Assembly: GCF_004337365.2 (NCBI RefSeq) | Contig: NZ_CP044016.1 | Coordinates: forward strand, 3,038,001-3,102,000 | Length of the DNA: 64,000 nucleotides | Direction: 5' to 3' | Source: Rhizosphaericola mali | GTDB lineage: Bacteria > Bacteroidota > Bacteroidia > Chitinophagales > Chitinophagaceae | Part shown: piece by piece, positions 44,068 through 53,177 of the stretch | Layout: every line of letters starts with the position of its first letter | Numbering within the stretch: position 1 is the stretch's first letter | Made by a program: the position numbers and the translations under genes | Notes under the pieces: generated by a model | What the model was told of the DNA's origin: nothing | Database searches by the model: none | What the model saw: the letters and a program-made list of their open reading frames with translations, nothing else

Positions 44068-44821
44068 TATTCCAACTATTCAATTTCTGTTTTGCATAAG
44101 CATATCCGTATTCGAATATTTGTCGAGACTGCTTTAAATCTAGCATCTTGAACTGCATCATCGCAGGTGGATCAAAAAACAAATCACAATATTTACTTTT
44201 ATCCAAAACAGATTTGTTGATGGATAGGTTAAATGTACGGTCAATAATATCCAACATTCTAATTTTCCCTTTGGTCATCTCCATTGAATTCACGGAACTA
44301 CCGACTATAAATTCGCAATTACCCAACAAGGGTTCTATAGGAAAATTGTTCATAATACCTCCATCCAAATAAACATCAGCACCTATCACAACCGGTTGAA
44401 AAACAGTGGGAATACAAGAGGATGCTCGAATTGCTTCGGACAAATTTCCCGAATTAAAATATTCTATCGTTCCTGTGTTGATATTCGTCGCTGCGGCGAT
44501 GAACGGTATTTTGAGAGCTTCAATTTGATTTTTTGGGAAAAATAATTTGAATATCCGATCGAAAACATCCATTCTAAATAATCCCGGTTTTCTAAATTGT
44601 AAATTGGCTCTACCCAAAAATTTCACTTTGCTGATAATTTCTACTATTTGATCTGGTGTAAATCCTCCTGCATAAAAAGCTCCAAAAATAGCACCCGCAC
44701 TTGTACCGGAGATGATATCAGGTTTTATTCCTTTTTCTTCTAAGGCTTTAATTATTCCCAGATGTGCTATGCCACGCACGCCGCCACCGGACAAACAATA
44801 GCCTATTTTGTACATATTCAA
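44051..44821 (-). CDS. Patatin-like phospholipase
   Basis: 256 residues. Oxyanion loop SGGGVRGIAHLG (residues 11-22), nucleophile Ser41 in SGTSAGAIFG, and Asp153 in LDGGIMNNFP form the Ser-Asp dyad of the patatin family. It hydrolyses acyl esters of phospholipids or other lipids. There is no signal peptide, so it is cytosolic or membrane-peripheral. Its start abuts the dnaG stop without a gap, so it is translated from the dnaG message. The first Met (MNM) or the third residue could be the start. Confidence 0.9.
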   Translation of the reverse strand: MNMYKIGYCLSGGGVRGIAHLGIIKALEEKGIKPDIISGTSAGAIFGAFYAGGFTPDQIVEIISKVKFLGRANLQFRKPGLFRMDVFDRIFKLFFPKNQIEALKIPFIAAATNINTGTIEYFNSGNLSEAIRASSCIPTVFQPVVIGADVYLDGGIMNNFPIEPLLGNCEFIVGSSVNSMEMTKGKIRMLDIIDRTFNLSINKSVLDKSKYCDLFFDPPAMMQFKMLDLKQSRQIFEYGYAYAKQKLNSWNISQEQ

Positions 44822-46756
44822 TTATTTAATTATCACAGATCCTATTTGTTTGGATAAAAAATCTTCTTGATCTTTCAATTGTTTATACACTTTCATGATA
44901 ATAATCTGTTCATCAAAAGATTGGTCTTTTTGCAAGGCGGATTCTGCTTCTTGTAAAAGGTTTTTTATTTTTCGGATTTTGTAAAAAATAACCGTTTTAT
45001 TGACATCTTCCCTCCAAACATCTGTCGCTTGTGGCGTCAAACTAACCCCTTGTTTTTCCGTAAAACGCGAACTTAATTCGTATGGAAAAAGCGTCGCATC
45101 CACGATTGTTTTATTGATATTATCATTGGGATAATAAAGCAATGTTTTAACTGTCGGTTCTTTTCCTGCATTATACTCTTGGATATATACATTGAAAAGT
45201 TCTTCAAATCCTACATTTTCCCAACCAAAAGTTTCTACTTGCTCTTCAATAAATGACGCAACTGAAACATTGTTTTCCCATTCATTCAAACCATATTCCA
45301 ACAATACACGAATGAGATTTTTTTCTTGATTAAAATCCTTATTGGAAAGAACAATCTCACTATCCAAACCAGGCATTGCCACTTCTTCTTCCTGCGCTTC
45401 ACTACCTTTTTGCTCGTAGCGACGTTCTTCTTTTAGATATTTATCTCGTTTATATTTATTGACCAAAGTCGTCAAACCACCTTCATCAATTTTTAATAAT
45501 TCCGAGCATTTACGGATATAATCTTGTTGTTTGGTAAAATCTTCTGTTTTGTCAATTTTACTTAAGGTCTCTGCGATGTGATTAACGACTTCATTTTTTT
45601 TATTCAAATCACTACCTGCATCCTTCATCATCACATCCAATTGGAATAAGATAATGTCCTTCTTATTCTCATTGACAAATGCGCGAAAATCCTCCGCACC
45701 GACTTTTTTTACATAACTATCCGGATCTTCCTTATCAGGAATCAAGACTAAATGTACATTCAGACCTTGCTCAATCGCCATATCAATCCCACGAAGTGCC
45801 GCCTTGATACCTGCTGCATCACCATCGTAAATGATCGTCAGATTGTTGGTATATTTCTGAATTAAACGCAATTGATCTTGTGTCAAAGACGTACCACCGC
45901 TGGAAACAACATTTTCCACGCCCGCTTGATATAGGCTAATCACATCGGTATAACCCTCTACCAGATAACATTCGTCTTGACGATCAATCGCTTGACGTGA
46001 AAAATAAATACCATATAAAATTTTACTTTTTACATAGATTTCATTTTCAGGGGTATTGATATATTTGGGTGCGTTGGCGGGCGGTTTTCCGATAACGCGT
46101 GCACCAAATCCCAAAATTTTACCTGTAGGATTATGTACAGGAAAAATAATACGGCCGCGATAATTATCGACATACGCATCGCCATAACGTTGCGTTACCA
46201 ATCCTGTTTTTAATAAAATGTCTGGGTTATATTGATTTTTTACCGCCTCACGAAAAAAAATATCTCGATCTTGTGGATTATAGCCTATCTGAAATTTTTC
46301 AATAATATCGTCGGTAAATCCACGCTCATAGAGATAAGACATGGCAATATCATTGCCTTCTTCCGTTTCCTTTAATTGCTCCGTAAAGAATTTTTGTGCG
46401 TATTGATTGGCGATAAATAAACTTTCGGATAATTGGCGCGCTTCTCTTACCTCATCACTGACTTCCGTCTCTTCAATCTCAATATTATATCGATTGGCCA
46501 ACCAACGCAATGCTTCAACATAAGAGATATGCTCATGATCCATCAAAAAACTGATCGTATTACCACTCTTGCCACAACCAAAACATTTGTAGATTTCTTT
46601 AGCTGGAGAAACGGTAAATGAAGGAGATTTTTCTCCATGAAAAGGACACAATCCCAAATAATTGGCACCGCGCTTTTTCAATTTTATAAATTCACCTATT
46701 ACATCAATAATGTCAATCCGATTGGTAATCTGTTGTATCGTCTGTGGAGAAATCAT
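44822..46756 (-). CDS. dnaG: DNA primase
   Basis: 644 residues. The zinc finger is CPFH...CFGCG (Cys37, His40, Cys58, Cys61). The RNA polymerase core begins around residue 110 with YERGFTDDIIEKFQIGY and contains the Toprim motifs YLVEGYTDV and IIYDGDAAG. A C-terminal helical domain for helicase binding follows. It lays RNA primers at the replication fork. The leader before the ATG is short and A-rich. The usual rpoD neighbour is absent; an anti-sigma-like gene lies upstream on the same strand and patatin is directly downstream. Confidence 0.96.
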   Translation of the reverse strand: MISPQTIQQITNRIDIIDVIGEFIKLKKRGANYLGLCPFHGEKSPSFTVSPAKEIYKCFGCGKSGNTISFLMDHEHISYVEALRWLANRYNIEIEETEVSDEVREARQLSESLFIANQYAQKFFTEQLKETEEGNDIAMSYLYERGFTDDIIEKFQIGYNPQDRDIFFREAVKNQYNPDILLKTGLVTQRYGDAYVDNYRGRIIFPVHNPTGKILGFGARVIGKPPANAPKYINTPENEIYVKSKILYGIYFSRQAIDRQDECYLVEGYTDVISLYQAGVENVVSSGGTSLTQDQLRLIQKYTNNLTIIYDGDAAGIKAALRGIDMAIEQGLNVHLVLIPDKEDPDSYVKKVGAEDFRAFVNENKKDIILFQLDVMMKDAGSDLNKKNEVVNHIAETLSKIDKTEDFTKQQDYIRKCSELLKIDEGGLTTLVNKYKRDKYLKEERRYEQKGSEAQEEEVAMPGLDSEIVLSNKDFNQEKNLIRVLLEYGLNEWENNVSVASFIEEQVETFGWENVGFEELFNVYIQEYNAGKEPTVKTLLYYPNDNINKTIVDATLFPYELSSRFTEKQGVSLTPQATDVWREDVNKTVIFYKIRKIKNLLQEAESALQKDQSFDEQIIIMKVYKQLKDQEDFLSKQIGSVIIK

Positions 46757-46780
46757 GCTAAAACAAAGTTCCGCATTTTT

Positions 46781-48406
46781 TTATTGAAATAATCGATACC
46801 CAAGAGAGAAATTAAATATTTGGTTATTTTGATTGGGTAAAATGCCATTGGTAAATTGTAATGCCGGTTGAAATGAACGAGAAAATTTGGCGCCTAACAT
46901 TACCTTTTTCAATTGATATTGCGCTCCGATGGACAATCTTGGATCAAATCCTCGCATTTGCGAATAACTACTTTCGTTATTATATGCAGACAAACTTTGC
47001 AAACTACCATCTGTAGATACACCGTCTGCTACCAATACTTTTTGTATGAATGATAAATCTGTACCCGCTGACAATCTCAAATTATTAATAGGAAAAAAGT
47101 CCACCATTATCGGGATTTGCCAATAGTATGCTTGTCTAACAGCACCGACATAATTATCGGATTCCAATTTCAAAGTTCCTGTAGTGCTATTAACCGCATT
47201 AATTCCTGCAACGGGTTGTGTTATTACAGTTCCTGTAAATGCACCATTATTAGCAGCCGCTGGTGCTGCATATAACGTCGACGTATAGGTAGTAGTTGTA
47301 TTTTGGGCGCCATTGGTTAAGTTACCTGGAGCACTAACAGAAACACCTGAACTAATTCCAATTTTTTTCGTAATTTTTAAAGAGGCCGTTACTGCCGGAT
47401 AAACTGGTAGATCGTATAATTGATTACCACTAGAAATATTTTTATCAGAAACATTCCTATTTAGCAATAAAGCCAATTGAACATTTTTCTTTTGTTTAGC
47501 TTTTTCTTTCGCATCATTTTCTTCTTGCGCTTTGATTAATTCTTCTAATTTTTTATTATTCAAAGCTATCGAAGCAGAATCCATTTTTTTTGAAGGATCC
47601 TCATTATTATCTTTTGCAATTGAGGAAGAGGAGGTATCTTCTTTGATTGCTTCATTCATTTTAGCTCTGAATTTCGAAAAATCATTTCCGCTTAATGAAG
47701 CTAGATCGTTCTCTTCTTTAATCGATTTATCTGTTTTAATTTTATCAGAATGAATAATTGGCGTGGATGCAATCATCAATTTGGACGTCCCATTATCAAC
47801 ATCTATACTATTGGCATTAGCAGGAAGTGGTGCACTCAAACCAACCATATTCTTTTTGGCAAATTTTCTTTGCTGTCCCATTGCAATAGTAACGGAGCCA
47901 GAATCTTGTTGATTAATAAATTGGGAAGCATTTAATCTTATAGCAGAATTGCCATGTAATTCTGCATTTGAATTTCCCATTGAATTTTTTATGGACAAAT
48001 TACCACTTCTAGCTATTGTATTTTCCTGTCCAATATTTTGATTTTCAGCAACATTATCACTTAAAGACCTTGCCTTTCGATCTGAAATATCATTTTCTTG
48101 CTTCAAATTATTAATAACTGTGGTCTTATTTATCTCGATAGAAGAATCTTGATGAGATTTATTTTGAACCGCTAATTTATTATTGATTTTCTCAATTTCA
48201 TTACCCGAAAACAAATAATATCCAATACCCAGCATTAATAAAATTACTGCAGCAGCCATCCAACGCCAAAATATTGGAATCACTTTAGGCTTATCCTCTT
48301 CTTGGACAGGCATTTGTTGATCCAACATTTGTCGCATACTTTCCCAACCCAAATTCTCTAAGTTGGATAAGTCGTTTGGATGATATGGTTCTTTTTTATT
48401 CTCCAT
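46781..48406 (-). CDS. Anti-sigma-like membrane protein with C-terminal beta-barrel-like domain
   Basis: 541 residues. The N-terminal 45 residues are cytosolic (LENLGWESMRQMLDQQMP), one membrane helix lies at about 47-66 (WRWMAAAVILLMLGIGYYLF), and a long Asn/Ser/Lys-rich periplasmic part follows with a coiled-coil stretch (KKLEELIKAQEENDAKEKAKQKK, about 287-309). The last 220 residues have amphipathic strands and end FNFSLGYRLFQ, like a small outer-membrane barrel. Its start overlaps the ECF sigma gene by 11 bases, so it is probably the cognate anti-sigma. No zinc-binding anti-sigma motif is present. The family call is from layout, not a named domain. Confidence 0.7.
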   Translation of the reverse strand: MENKKEPYHPNDLSNLENLGWESMRQMLDQQMPVQEEDKPKVIPIFWRWMAAAVILLMLGIGYYLFSGNEIEKINNKLAVQNKSHQDSSIEINKTTVINNLKQENDISDRKARSLSDNVAENQNIGQENTIARSGNLSIKNSMGNSNAELHGNSAIRLNASQFINQQDSGSVTIAMGQQRKFAKKNMVGLSAPLPANANSIDVDNGTSKLMIASTPIIHSDKIKTDKSIKEENDLASLSGNDFSKFRAKMNEAIKEDTSSSSIAKDNNEDPSKKMDSASIALNNKKLEELIKAQEENDAKEKAKQKKNVQLALLLNRNVSDKNISSGNQLYDLPVYPAVTASLKITKKIGISSGVSVSAPGNLTNGAQNTTTTYTSTLYAAPAAANNGAFTGTVITQPVAGINAVNSTTGTLKLESDNYVGAVRQAYYWQIPIMVDFFPINNLRLSAGTDLSFIQKVLVADGVSTDGSLQSLSAYNNESSYSQMRGFDPRLSIGAQYQLKKVMLGAKFSRSFQPALQFTNGILPNQNNQIFNFSLGYRLFQ

Positions 48407-48941
48407 ATTTATCTTTCAACAGCTCTCTCAATTTTTTCTTTCCCTCCATCAAATGCCATCTTGAAGTACTTTCACTCAAGCCCAGAACCTCACCGATTTC
48501 CTTATGCGGGTAACCTTCGACAAGATACATTTGACAAACCTTTCTGGTCATATCCGGTAACTGCTGGAATACTTTCGCCATATCTTCATTAAAAATCGTA
48601 GAATGTGTTTGTTCATTAAAATAACCCTGAGCACTTTCATCTGATATTTCTTCTGTAAAAGGACGATTTTTTTCTCTTCTATATATATCTATACAGACAT
48701 TTTGGAGAATTCGTTTGCTCCAACCTTCAAAAGGACCTTTTTTTTCGTCAAAAGTGGCAATATTTACAAATATTTTTAAGAATGCTTGGTTGATAATTTC
48801 GGTTACAAGTTCATGATCCGCAACATAATCTTTGGCTATGGTATAAAAAAGCCCAAAAAATGACCTATATAACTTTTCTTGAGCTATACGGTCATTCTTT
48901 GAGCATCTTAGTATAATATCTTTTAATTCGCTTTTTTCCAA
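48396..48941 (-). CDS. ECF-type RNA polymerase sigma factor
   Basis: 181 residues. Region 2 shows YRSFFGLFYTIAKDYV, DHELVTEIINQAFLKIF and GWSKRILQNVCIDIYRREK. Region 4 shows LPDMTRKVCQMYLVEGYPHKEIGEVLGLSESTSRWHLMEGKKKLRELL, the helix-turn-helix for -35 recognition. Region 3 is absent, as in ECF sigmas. It directs RNA polymerase to a small regulon, probably held in check by the overlapping downstream gene. The partner is not of the FecR type, so this is not a transport-linked FecI/FecR system. Confidence 0.92.
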   Translation of the reverse strand: MEKSELKDIILRCSKNDRIAQEKLYRSFFGLFYTIAKDYVADHELVTEIINQAFLKIFVNIATFDEKKGPFEGWSKRILQNVCIDIYRREKNRPFTEEISDESAQGYFNEQTHSTIFNEDMAKVFQQLPDMTRKVCQMYLVEGYPHKEIGEVLGLSESTSRWHLMEGKKKLRELLKDKYGE

Positions 48942-49001
48942 AAAATTGAATTCAATCCGAGTCTAAATGCCAACACAATTAGCACACCACCATTTCAAAC
49001 T

Positions 49002-49535
49002 TTACTGAAATGTATTTTTCGCAAAAATGACTCTTTTTGAATAGGTCTGTCTTGTCAACGGCACTGTGTCAATGTAAGAAATCACTAAACGACTTTGAGT
49101 TGTATCTAATATGCGCCAATTGGCAGAATAATATGTAGAATCTGTAGCCTTTACAGATTTGCTATAAATAGAGATCGAATCTTGCGCCGCATTAAGACTC
49201 CATTTCCCATAATTGTAAACAAACAAATCCGTAGATCCATCTGGACCAGCAAGACTTGGAGTCTCGCTATCTTCAAACACGAATGAAGTATCTGAATTAT
49301 TATAAAATTTGACAGAGGATGTTACCAATCCAGGAGTTGTACCCATATTCAATATAGAATCATCTCCACTAGTCGAGATGAAAATAATAGAATCTATACG
49401 CCAATCATTACTCTGCACATACTGCATCATATTTGGCAATGCCAAAGATGAATTAGATTTATCACAAGATGCAGCTAACAGCATACAGGATAAACCGAAA
49501 AAACCGATGAGTAAAAATTTATTAAAAAATTTCAT
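49002..49535 (-). CDS. Lipoprotein of unknown function
   Basis: 177 residues. The lipoprotein signal ends LLAASC (Cys24). The mature part is a run of short strands with WRIDSIIFIS, FYNNSDTSFVFED, YNYGKWSLN and LVISYIDTVPL, a lipocalin-like pattern seen in many Bacteroidota lipoproteins. There are no catalytic motifs. It lies 60 bases upstream of the ECF sigma gene on the same strand and may be part of that unit or a target; this is only positional evidence. Confidence 0.7.
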   Translation of the reverse strand: MKFFNKFLLIGFFGLSCMLLAASCDKSNSSLALPNMMQYVQSNDWRIDSIIFISTSGDDSILNMGTTPGLVTSSVKFYNNSDTSFVFEDSETPSLAGPDGSTDLFVYNYGKWSLNAAQDSISIYSKSVKATDSTYYSANWRILDTTQSRLVISYIDTVPLTRQTYSKRVIFAKNTFQ

Positions 49536-49640
49536 TTTGTCTGTTTTGAAATAACATATCTCTATGTCCTTCTATTTATAATACGATTACTGTTGTAAAA
49601 ACGTTGGAATAAATTAAATATTCTTATAAAAATAAATAAT

Positions 49641-50057
49641 TTAACTGTGATGCGATTTATATTTATTCTTTTTACTGGAAGAGACTCCTAATCCTAAAAA
49701 TATCCAGCCTACAATAAATGCCAAACCTCCTACTGGAGTAATCGGCCCAATCCATTCATAGCCTTGTATCCCCCTACCCATAATAAATGTCATTATATAC
49801 AAGGAACCGCTAAATAAGATAATTCCCGTAATAAATAGTACGATCGCTGTAAAAATCAATTTATTGGAATATTTTGAATATAAGTATCCTGCAATCAACA
49901 AAGCAAAAACGTGATAAAACTGATAACGAACACCCGTTTCAAATATATCTACAGCAAACTGTGGTACAATTTTTTTCAAACCATGTGCCCCAAAAGCACC
50001 TAATGCAACCGTCAATGCCCCCAAAAAACTGGAGTAGCGAATTACTTTATGATACAT
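49641..50057 (-). CDS. DUF423-family membrane protein
   Basis: 138 residues with four hydrophobic segments. GALTVALGAFGAHGLKK at the start, FETGVRYQFYHVFALLIAG, and TPVGGLAFIVGWIFLGLG at the end are the hallmarks of DUF423 (YgdD-like) proteins. The function is not known. It starts two bases after the aroK stop on the same strand, so the two are cotranscribed. Confidence 0.85.
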   Translation of the reverse strand: MYHKVIRYSSFLGALTVALGAFGAHGLKKIVPQFAVDIFETGVRYQFYHVFALLIAGYLYSKYSNKLIFTAIVLFITGIILFSGSLYIMTFIMGRGIQGYEWIGPITPVGGLAFIVGWIFLGLGVSSSKKNKYKSHHS

Positions 50058-50059
50058 TA

Positions 50060-50578
50060 TTACTTCCTTTTTTTATCCAAAATATTTTCAATAAACATAA
50101 AATTCTCTGTGGTAATCGGCGAACCACTCACAATAAATTTAGCTTTGGTATAAAATGGTGTGCGCTCTGCAATTTTATCCTTTAAAAATTGTAACAAACT
50201 TTCGTCTGTTAACGATTTTAATAACGGACGATGCGCTCTTTCCGGCAACAATCTTTCCCTTATCGTTTCGGGACTTTCATTTATCCAAATTGATTCTCCC
50301 ATTTTAGACACCCATTCTATATTATTGTTGAAACATGGAGTACCTCCTCCCAACGCCAAAATAAAATCATCTTTTTTTTCGAATCTTTTCAATATTTCCG
50401 TCTCCAAATTCCTGAAATATGTTTCGCCTTCCGTTTCAAATATCTGACCGATGGTTCTATTTTGATCAAATTCAATCTCGTAATCTAAATCGAAAAATGG
50501 CAAAGAAAAATGCTTGGACAAAACTTTTCCCCAATAACTTTTACCGCAACCCATCATTCCTAATAAAAAAATCCGCAT
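50060..50578 (-). CDS. aroK: Shikimate kinase
   Basis: 172 residues. P-loop GMMGCGKSYW at residues 7-16; FFDLDYEIE carries the shikimate-binding Asp; GGGTPCF and RPLL follow, the latter in the lid region. It phosphorylates shikimate at the 3-position for aromatic amino-acid synthesis. A stand-alone gene in terms of pathway, followed by the DUF423 gene. Confidence 0.93.
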   Translation of the reverse strand: MRIFLLGMMGCGKSYWGKVLSKHFSLPFFDLDYEIEFDQNRTIGQIFETEGETYFRNLETEILKRFEKKDDFILALGGGTPCFNNNIEWVSKMGESIWINESPETIRERLLPERAHRPLLKSLTDESLLQFLKDKIAERTPFYTKAKFIVSGSPITTENFMFIENILDKKRK

Positions 50579-50633
50579 TTTATTCAGTTAAAATCAATGG
50601 CATAGTTACGTATTATTTTTTAATAAATTGCGC

Positions 50634-51497
50634 TTAAAGTGCTTGATATACTCGGACATAATCCACCAAAAAACTCGCAGGTAAATTTTCATCCGGAATT
50701 TGTTCGCCAGCTTGCCCCAATGCCAAATTTAAAAGCATGTACATATCCTCATTAAATGGATTATTTCCCATTGATTTATTAATTGTTTTGGTCAGATCAA
50801 ATTTATTAACTTCTCTACCATCTACGGTAATCACCATTTCATCTTTTGACCAATCCAAAATCCATTCATGAAAATCATCAGACCATTTATTGTCCCCCAA
50901 TTGCGCCAATGGAATATGCGTATCTTTCATCCCTCCATCCCAAAAAATATTTCCCAATAAATTATTACGATAATACTCCATAATATCCACCTCTCCACAA
51001 GCTGGCCAATGCACTGGACCACGATTAGAACCTAATAACCAAAACGCTGGCCACATACCTTTTTTCGTATCAATCTTGCCTCGCATGACAATTTTCCCAT
51101 ATTTAAATTCAAATTTTCCTTTTGAAATTAGGCATGAGGATGTGTAATGTGCAGTTGCTCTATTTTTTGTCCAATCCTTGCTGGATGCATCATAATTGGG
51201 ATTCTCCTTTTCTTCCTTTTTTGCTACAATATGAAGTAAGCCATCTTTACAAAATGCATTTTCTGGTTGATACCATTGCGGTTCTTTGTTGCGTATAAAA
51301 CCAATTTCATAATCCCATTTTTTACTATCTGGTTTACCATTTATATCAAACTCATCATTCCATACAAGTTTGTACCCATCGAACGATGCAATTTTATTAG
51401 AGTTTTGAGCAAATAAAGCATTTGAAAAAAAACTCATTAGAACTAAACTTATAAAAAAATGCTTTTTACATATAACAATTGGAATGCAAGATTTCAT
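50634..51497 (-). CDS. Secreted glycoside hydrolase family 16 (beta-glucanase type)
   Basis: 287 residues. A signal peptide ends NALFAQN (about residue 31). The jelly-roll shows LVWNDEFDINGKPDSKKW, and the catalytic motif CGEVDIMEY holds Glu169 (nucleophile), Asp171 and Glu174 (acid/base), the ExDxxE form with an extra residue seen in laminarinase-like GH16 enzymes. Endo-acting on beta-1,3 or mixed beta-1,3/1,4-glucans is likely; porphyranase or carrageenase action is less so. Single-domain, no carbohydrate-binding module. It stands apart from the GH3/GH144-like locus by 3.3 kb. Confidence 0.9.
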   Translation of the reverse strand: MKSCIPIVICKKHFFISLVLMSFFSNALFAQNSNKIASFDGYKLVWNDEFDINGKPDSKKWDYEIGFIRNKEPQWYQPENAFCKDGLLHIVAKKEEKENPNYDASSKDWTKNRATAHYTSSCLISKGKFEFKYGKIVMRGKIDTKKGMWPAFWLLGSNRGPVHWPACGEVDIMEYYRNNLLGNIFWDGGMKDTHIPLAQLGDNKWSDDFHEWILDWSKDEMVITVDGREVNKFDLTKTINKSMGNNPFNEDMYMLLNLALGQAGEQIPDENLPASFLVDYVRVYQAL

Positions 51498-51572
51498 CAG
51501 GAATATATTTAGTATTTATTAAAAATATTAATTTCTGCTGAAAATTAGTACGATTATTGAAGGCAATCGTTT

Positions 51573-51580
51573 TATGTTTG
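51573..51580 (+). promoter_or_regulatory. -7 promoter element for the MORN-like protein gene
   Basis: TATGTTTG fits TAnnTTTG and lies 16 bases before the ATG at 51597, leaving a leader of about ten bases. Confidence 0.4.
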
Positions 51581-51596
51581 TTTAAATATTACAATT

Positions 51597-52241
51597 ATGC
51601 AATTCAAAATATATTTTTCTATACTATCAATTTTGATAATTTCCTCATCTTCATTCGCGCAAAATCAAACCGATGCCGAGGGACAAAAACAAGGGCATTG
51701 GCATATCAATATGCCCGAAAAATATGGAGAAGATGGATATCAGGAAGATGGATATTTCAAAGATGGTAAAAAGGAAGGGGTCTGGTACACCATGAGCTCT
51801 ATGGGCGATACATTAGCAATCGAGCAATATAAATTTGGAAATAAAAATGGAGTAAGTAAATATTATGACTTAGAAGGATTAGTCAGAAAAGAAAGTTGGC
51901 TAGCGCATAATCCCAAACAAGAATATGATACAATTGAAGTATATGATATTAACGATCCAAATAAAGTTGAACTAAAACGTGTCAAGATTGAAGGAACGAC
52001 CGTAAAACATGGCACATGGATATATTATTATCCAGGTGGGAAAATGATTCAACGCAAGGAAGAATACGTATTGGGCGATTTAAAAAGTGATGCACCATTG
52101 GCTAATAAAACGGTGAAAACCGTAGCTAAAGACTCTACCTCAACTCCAAAAAAAATTATTCCCAAACAAGTATTGCAATACGAAAAGGAAAATTCGGGTA
52201 AAAAGAAAATTAAAGTTCGAACCGGTAATACTGGGTACTAA
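51597..52241 (+). CDS. Secreted MORN-repeat-like protein
   Basis: 214 residues. A signal peptide ends SSSSFAQN. Then come repeated short units of the MORN/YwqK kind: GQKQGHWHINMP, DGYFKDGKKEGVWYTM, FGNKNGVSKYYD, TTVKHGTWIYYYPGGK. The C-terminus is Lys-rich and unstructured-looking. Such proteins are common in Bacteroidota and have no established role; repeats probably form an extended beta sheet. Its 3' end overlaps the convergent epimerase gene by four bases. A second frame from 51557 overlaps the start but has no family features. Confidence 0.75.
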   Translation: MQFKIYFSILSILIISSSSFAQNQTDAEGQKQGHWHINMPEKYGEDGYQEDGYFKDGKKEGVWYTMSSMGDTLAIEQYKFGNKNGVSKYYDLEGLVRKESWLAHNPKQEYDTIEVYDINDPNKVELKRVKIEGTTVKHGTWIYYYPGGKMIQRKEEYVLGDLKSDAPLANKTVKTVAKDSTSTPKKIIPKQVLQYEKENSGKKKIKVRTGNTGY

Positions 52242-53128
52242 GGCATTTCTTGTTCAAAATTGAAACCAAGATTTTGAATTTTCCGTGAACTTATATTTGC
52301 ATTTTTCAACAGTTCAATTGACAACTCGCCAAGCATTATTTTTAAAAGAAAAGCAGGAATCGGGAATACTATAAATTTATTTGTTGTTTTTTCAATTAGC
52401 TTTTTTGATAATTCAAGCTGAGATAAAGGATTTGGTGCTACTGCGTTCACTGCGCCAACAACGTCTGTATTTTCTAAGGAAAAAAGATAAATGCGAATCA
52501 AATCATCCAAACTTATCCAACTGTAGATTTGCTTTCCATTCCCAAATTTGGGAACAACATGTAGTTTGAATGCAGTCGATAATTCTTTCCACATACCACC
52601 TTCAGGATGCAAAACCAAACCTGTACGAATATAAATAACTCTAATATTTTTTTCTTTCAACTGCGTACTCGCATCTTCCCATTTTTTACATAGTTCTGCC
52701 AAAAAATCATTACCACTAAAATCTTTTTCAGTAAATATTTGATCTATTGAACCTTCACCATAGAAACCAATGGCGGAAGCAGAAATAAATGTTTTAGCTG
52801 TAATTGAATTTTCATCAATCCATTTTACCAATAATTCTGTGCTTTTCACCCGACTATTGATCAATTCTTTCTTACGTTTTTCCGTCCATTTTTTTTCTGC
52901 AATATTAGCTCCCGCGAGATGAATCACTGCGTCAATTTCTTTTGGCAAATCCTTATCAATCAATTGTTTTGCAATATCCCAAGTGTAGTAGCTAATTTGT
53001 GGACTGGAACTTGACTGTTTTTTTCTAGTCAATATATGTAAATGAGCATTAGTATATTTTTGCAAAATTTGTCGAACCAATTCTTTGCCAATAAATCCGG
53101 TTGCTCCTGTTAATAATATATTTTTCAT
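52238..53128 (-). CDS. TIGR01777-family NAD(P)-dependent epimerase (YfcH-like)
   Basis: 296 residues. Rossmann motif GATGFIGKELVRQ at the N-terminus, VIHLAGANIAEKKWTEKRKKEL, SASAIGFYG and KFGNGKQIYSWISLDDLIRI are the family's signatures. It is an extended short-chain dehydrogenase homolog with unknown substrate; YfcH is the E. coli member. Cytosolic. It follows the M28 peptidase gene beyond a terminator. Confidence 0.88.
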   Translation of the reverse strand: MKNILLTGATGFIGKELVRQILQKYTNAHLHILTRKKQSSSSPQISYYTWDIAKQLIDKDLPKEIDAVIHLAGANIAEKKWTEKRKKELINSRVKSTELLVKWIDENSITAKTFISASAIGFYGEGSIDQIFTEKDFSGNDFLAELCKKWEDASTQLKEKNIRVIYIRTGLVLHPEGGMWKELSTAFKLHVVPKFGNGKQIYSWISLDDLIRIYLFSLENTDVVGAVNAVAPNPLSQLELSKKLIEKTTNKFIVFPIPAFLLKIMLGELSIELLKNANISSRKIQNLGFNFEQEMP

Positions 53129-53144
53129 TTACCATAAAATTAAA

Positions 53145-53170
53145 AAAAGGAAGTCAAAAAACTTCCTTTT
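53145..53170 (-). terminator. Intrinsic terminator after the M28 peptidase gene
   Basis: The stem AAAAGGAAGT/ACTTCCTTTT with a six-base loop is followed by T7 on the minus strand, eight bases past the stop at 53178. Confidence 0.8.
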
Positions 53171-53177
53171 ATAAATA

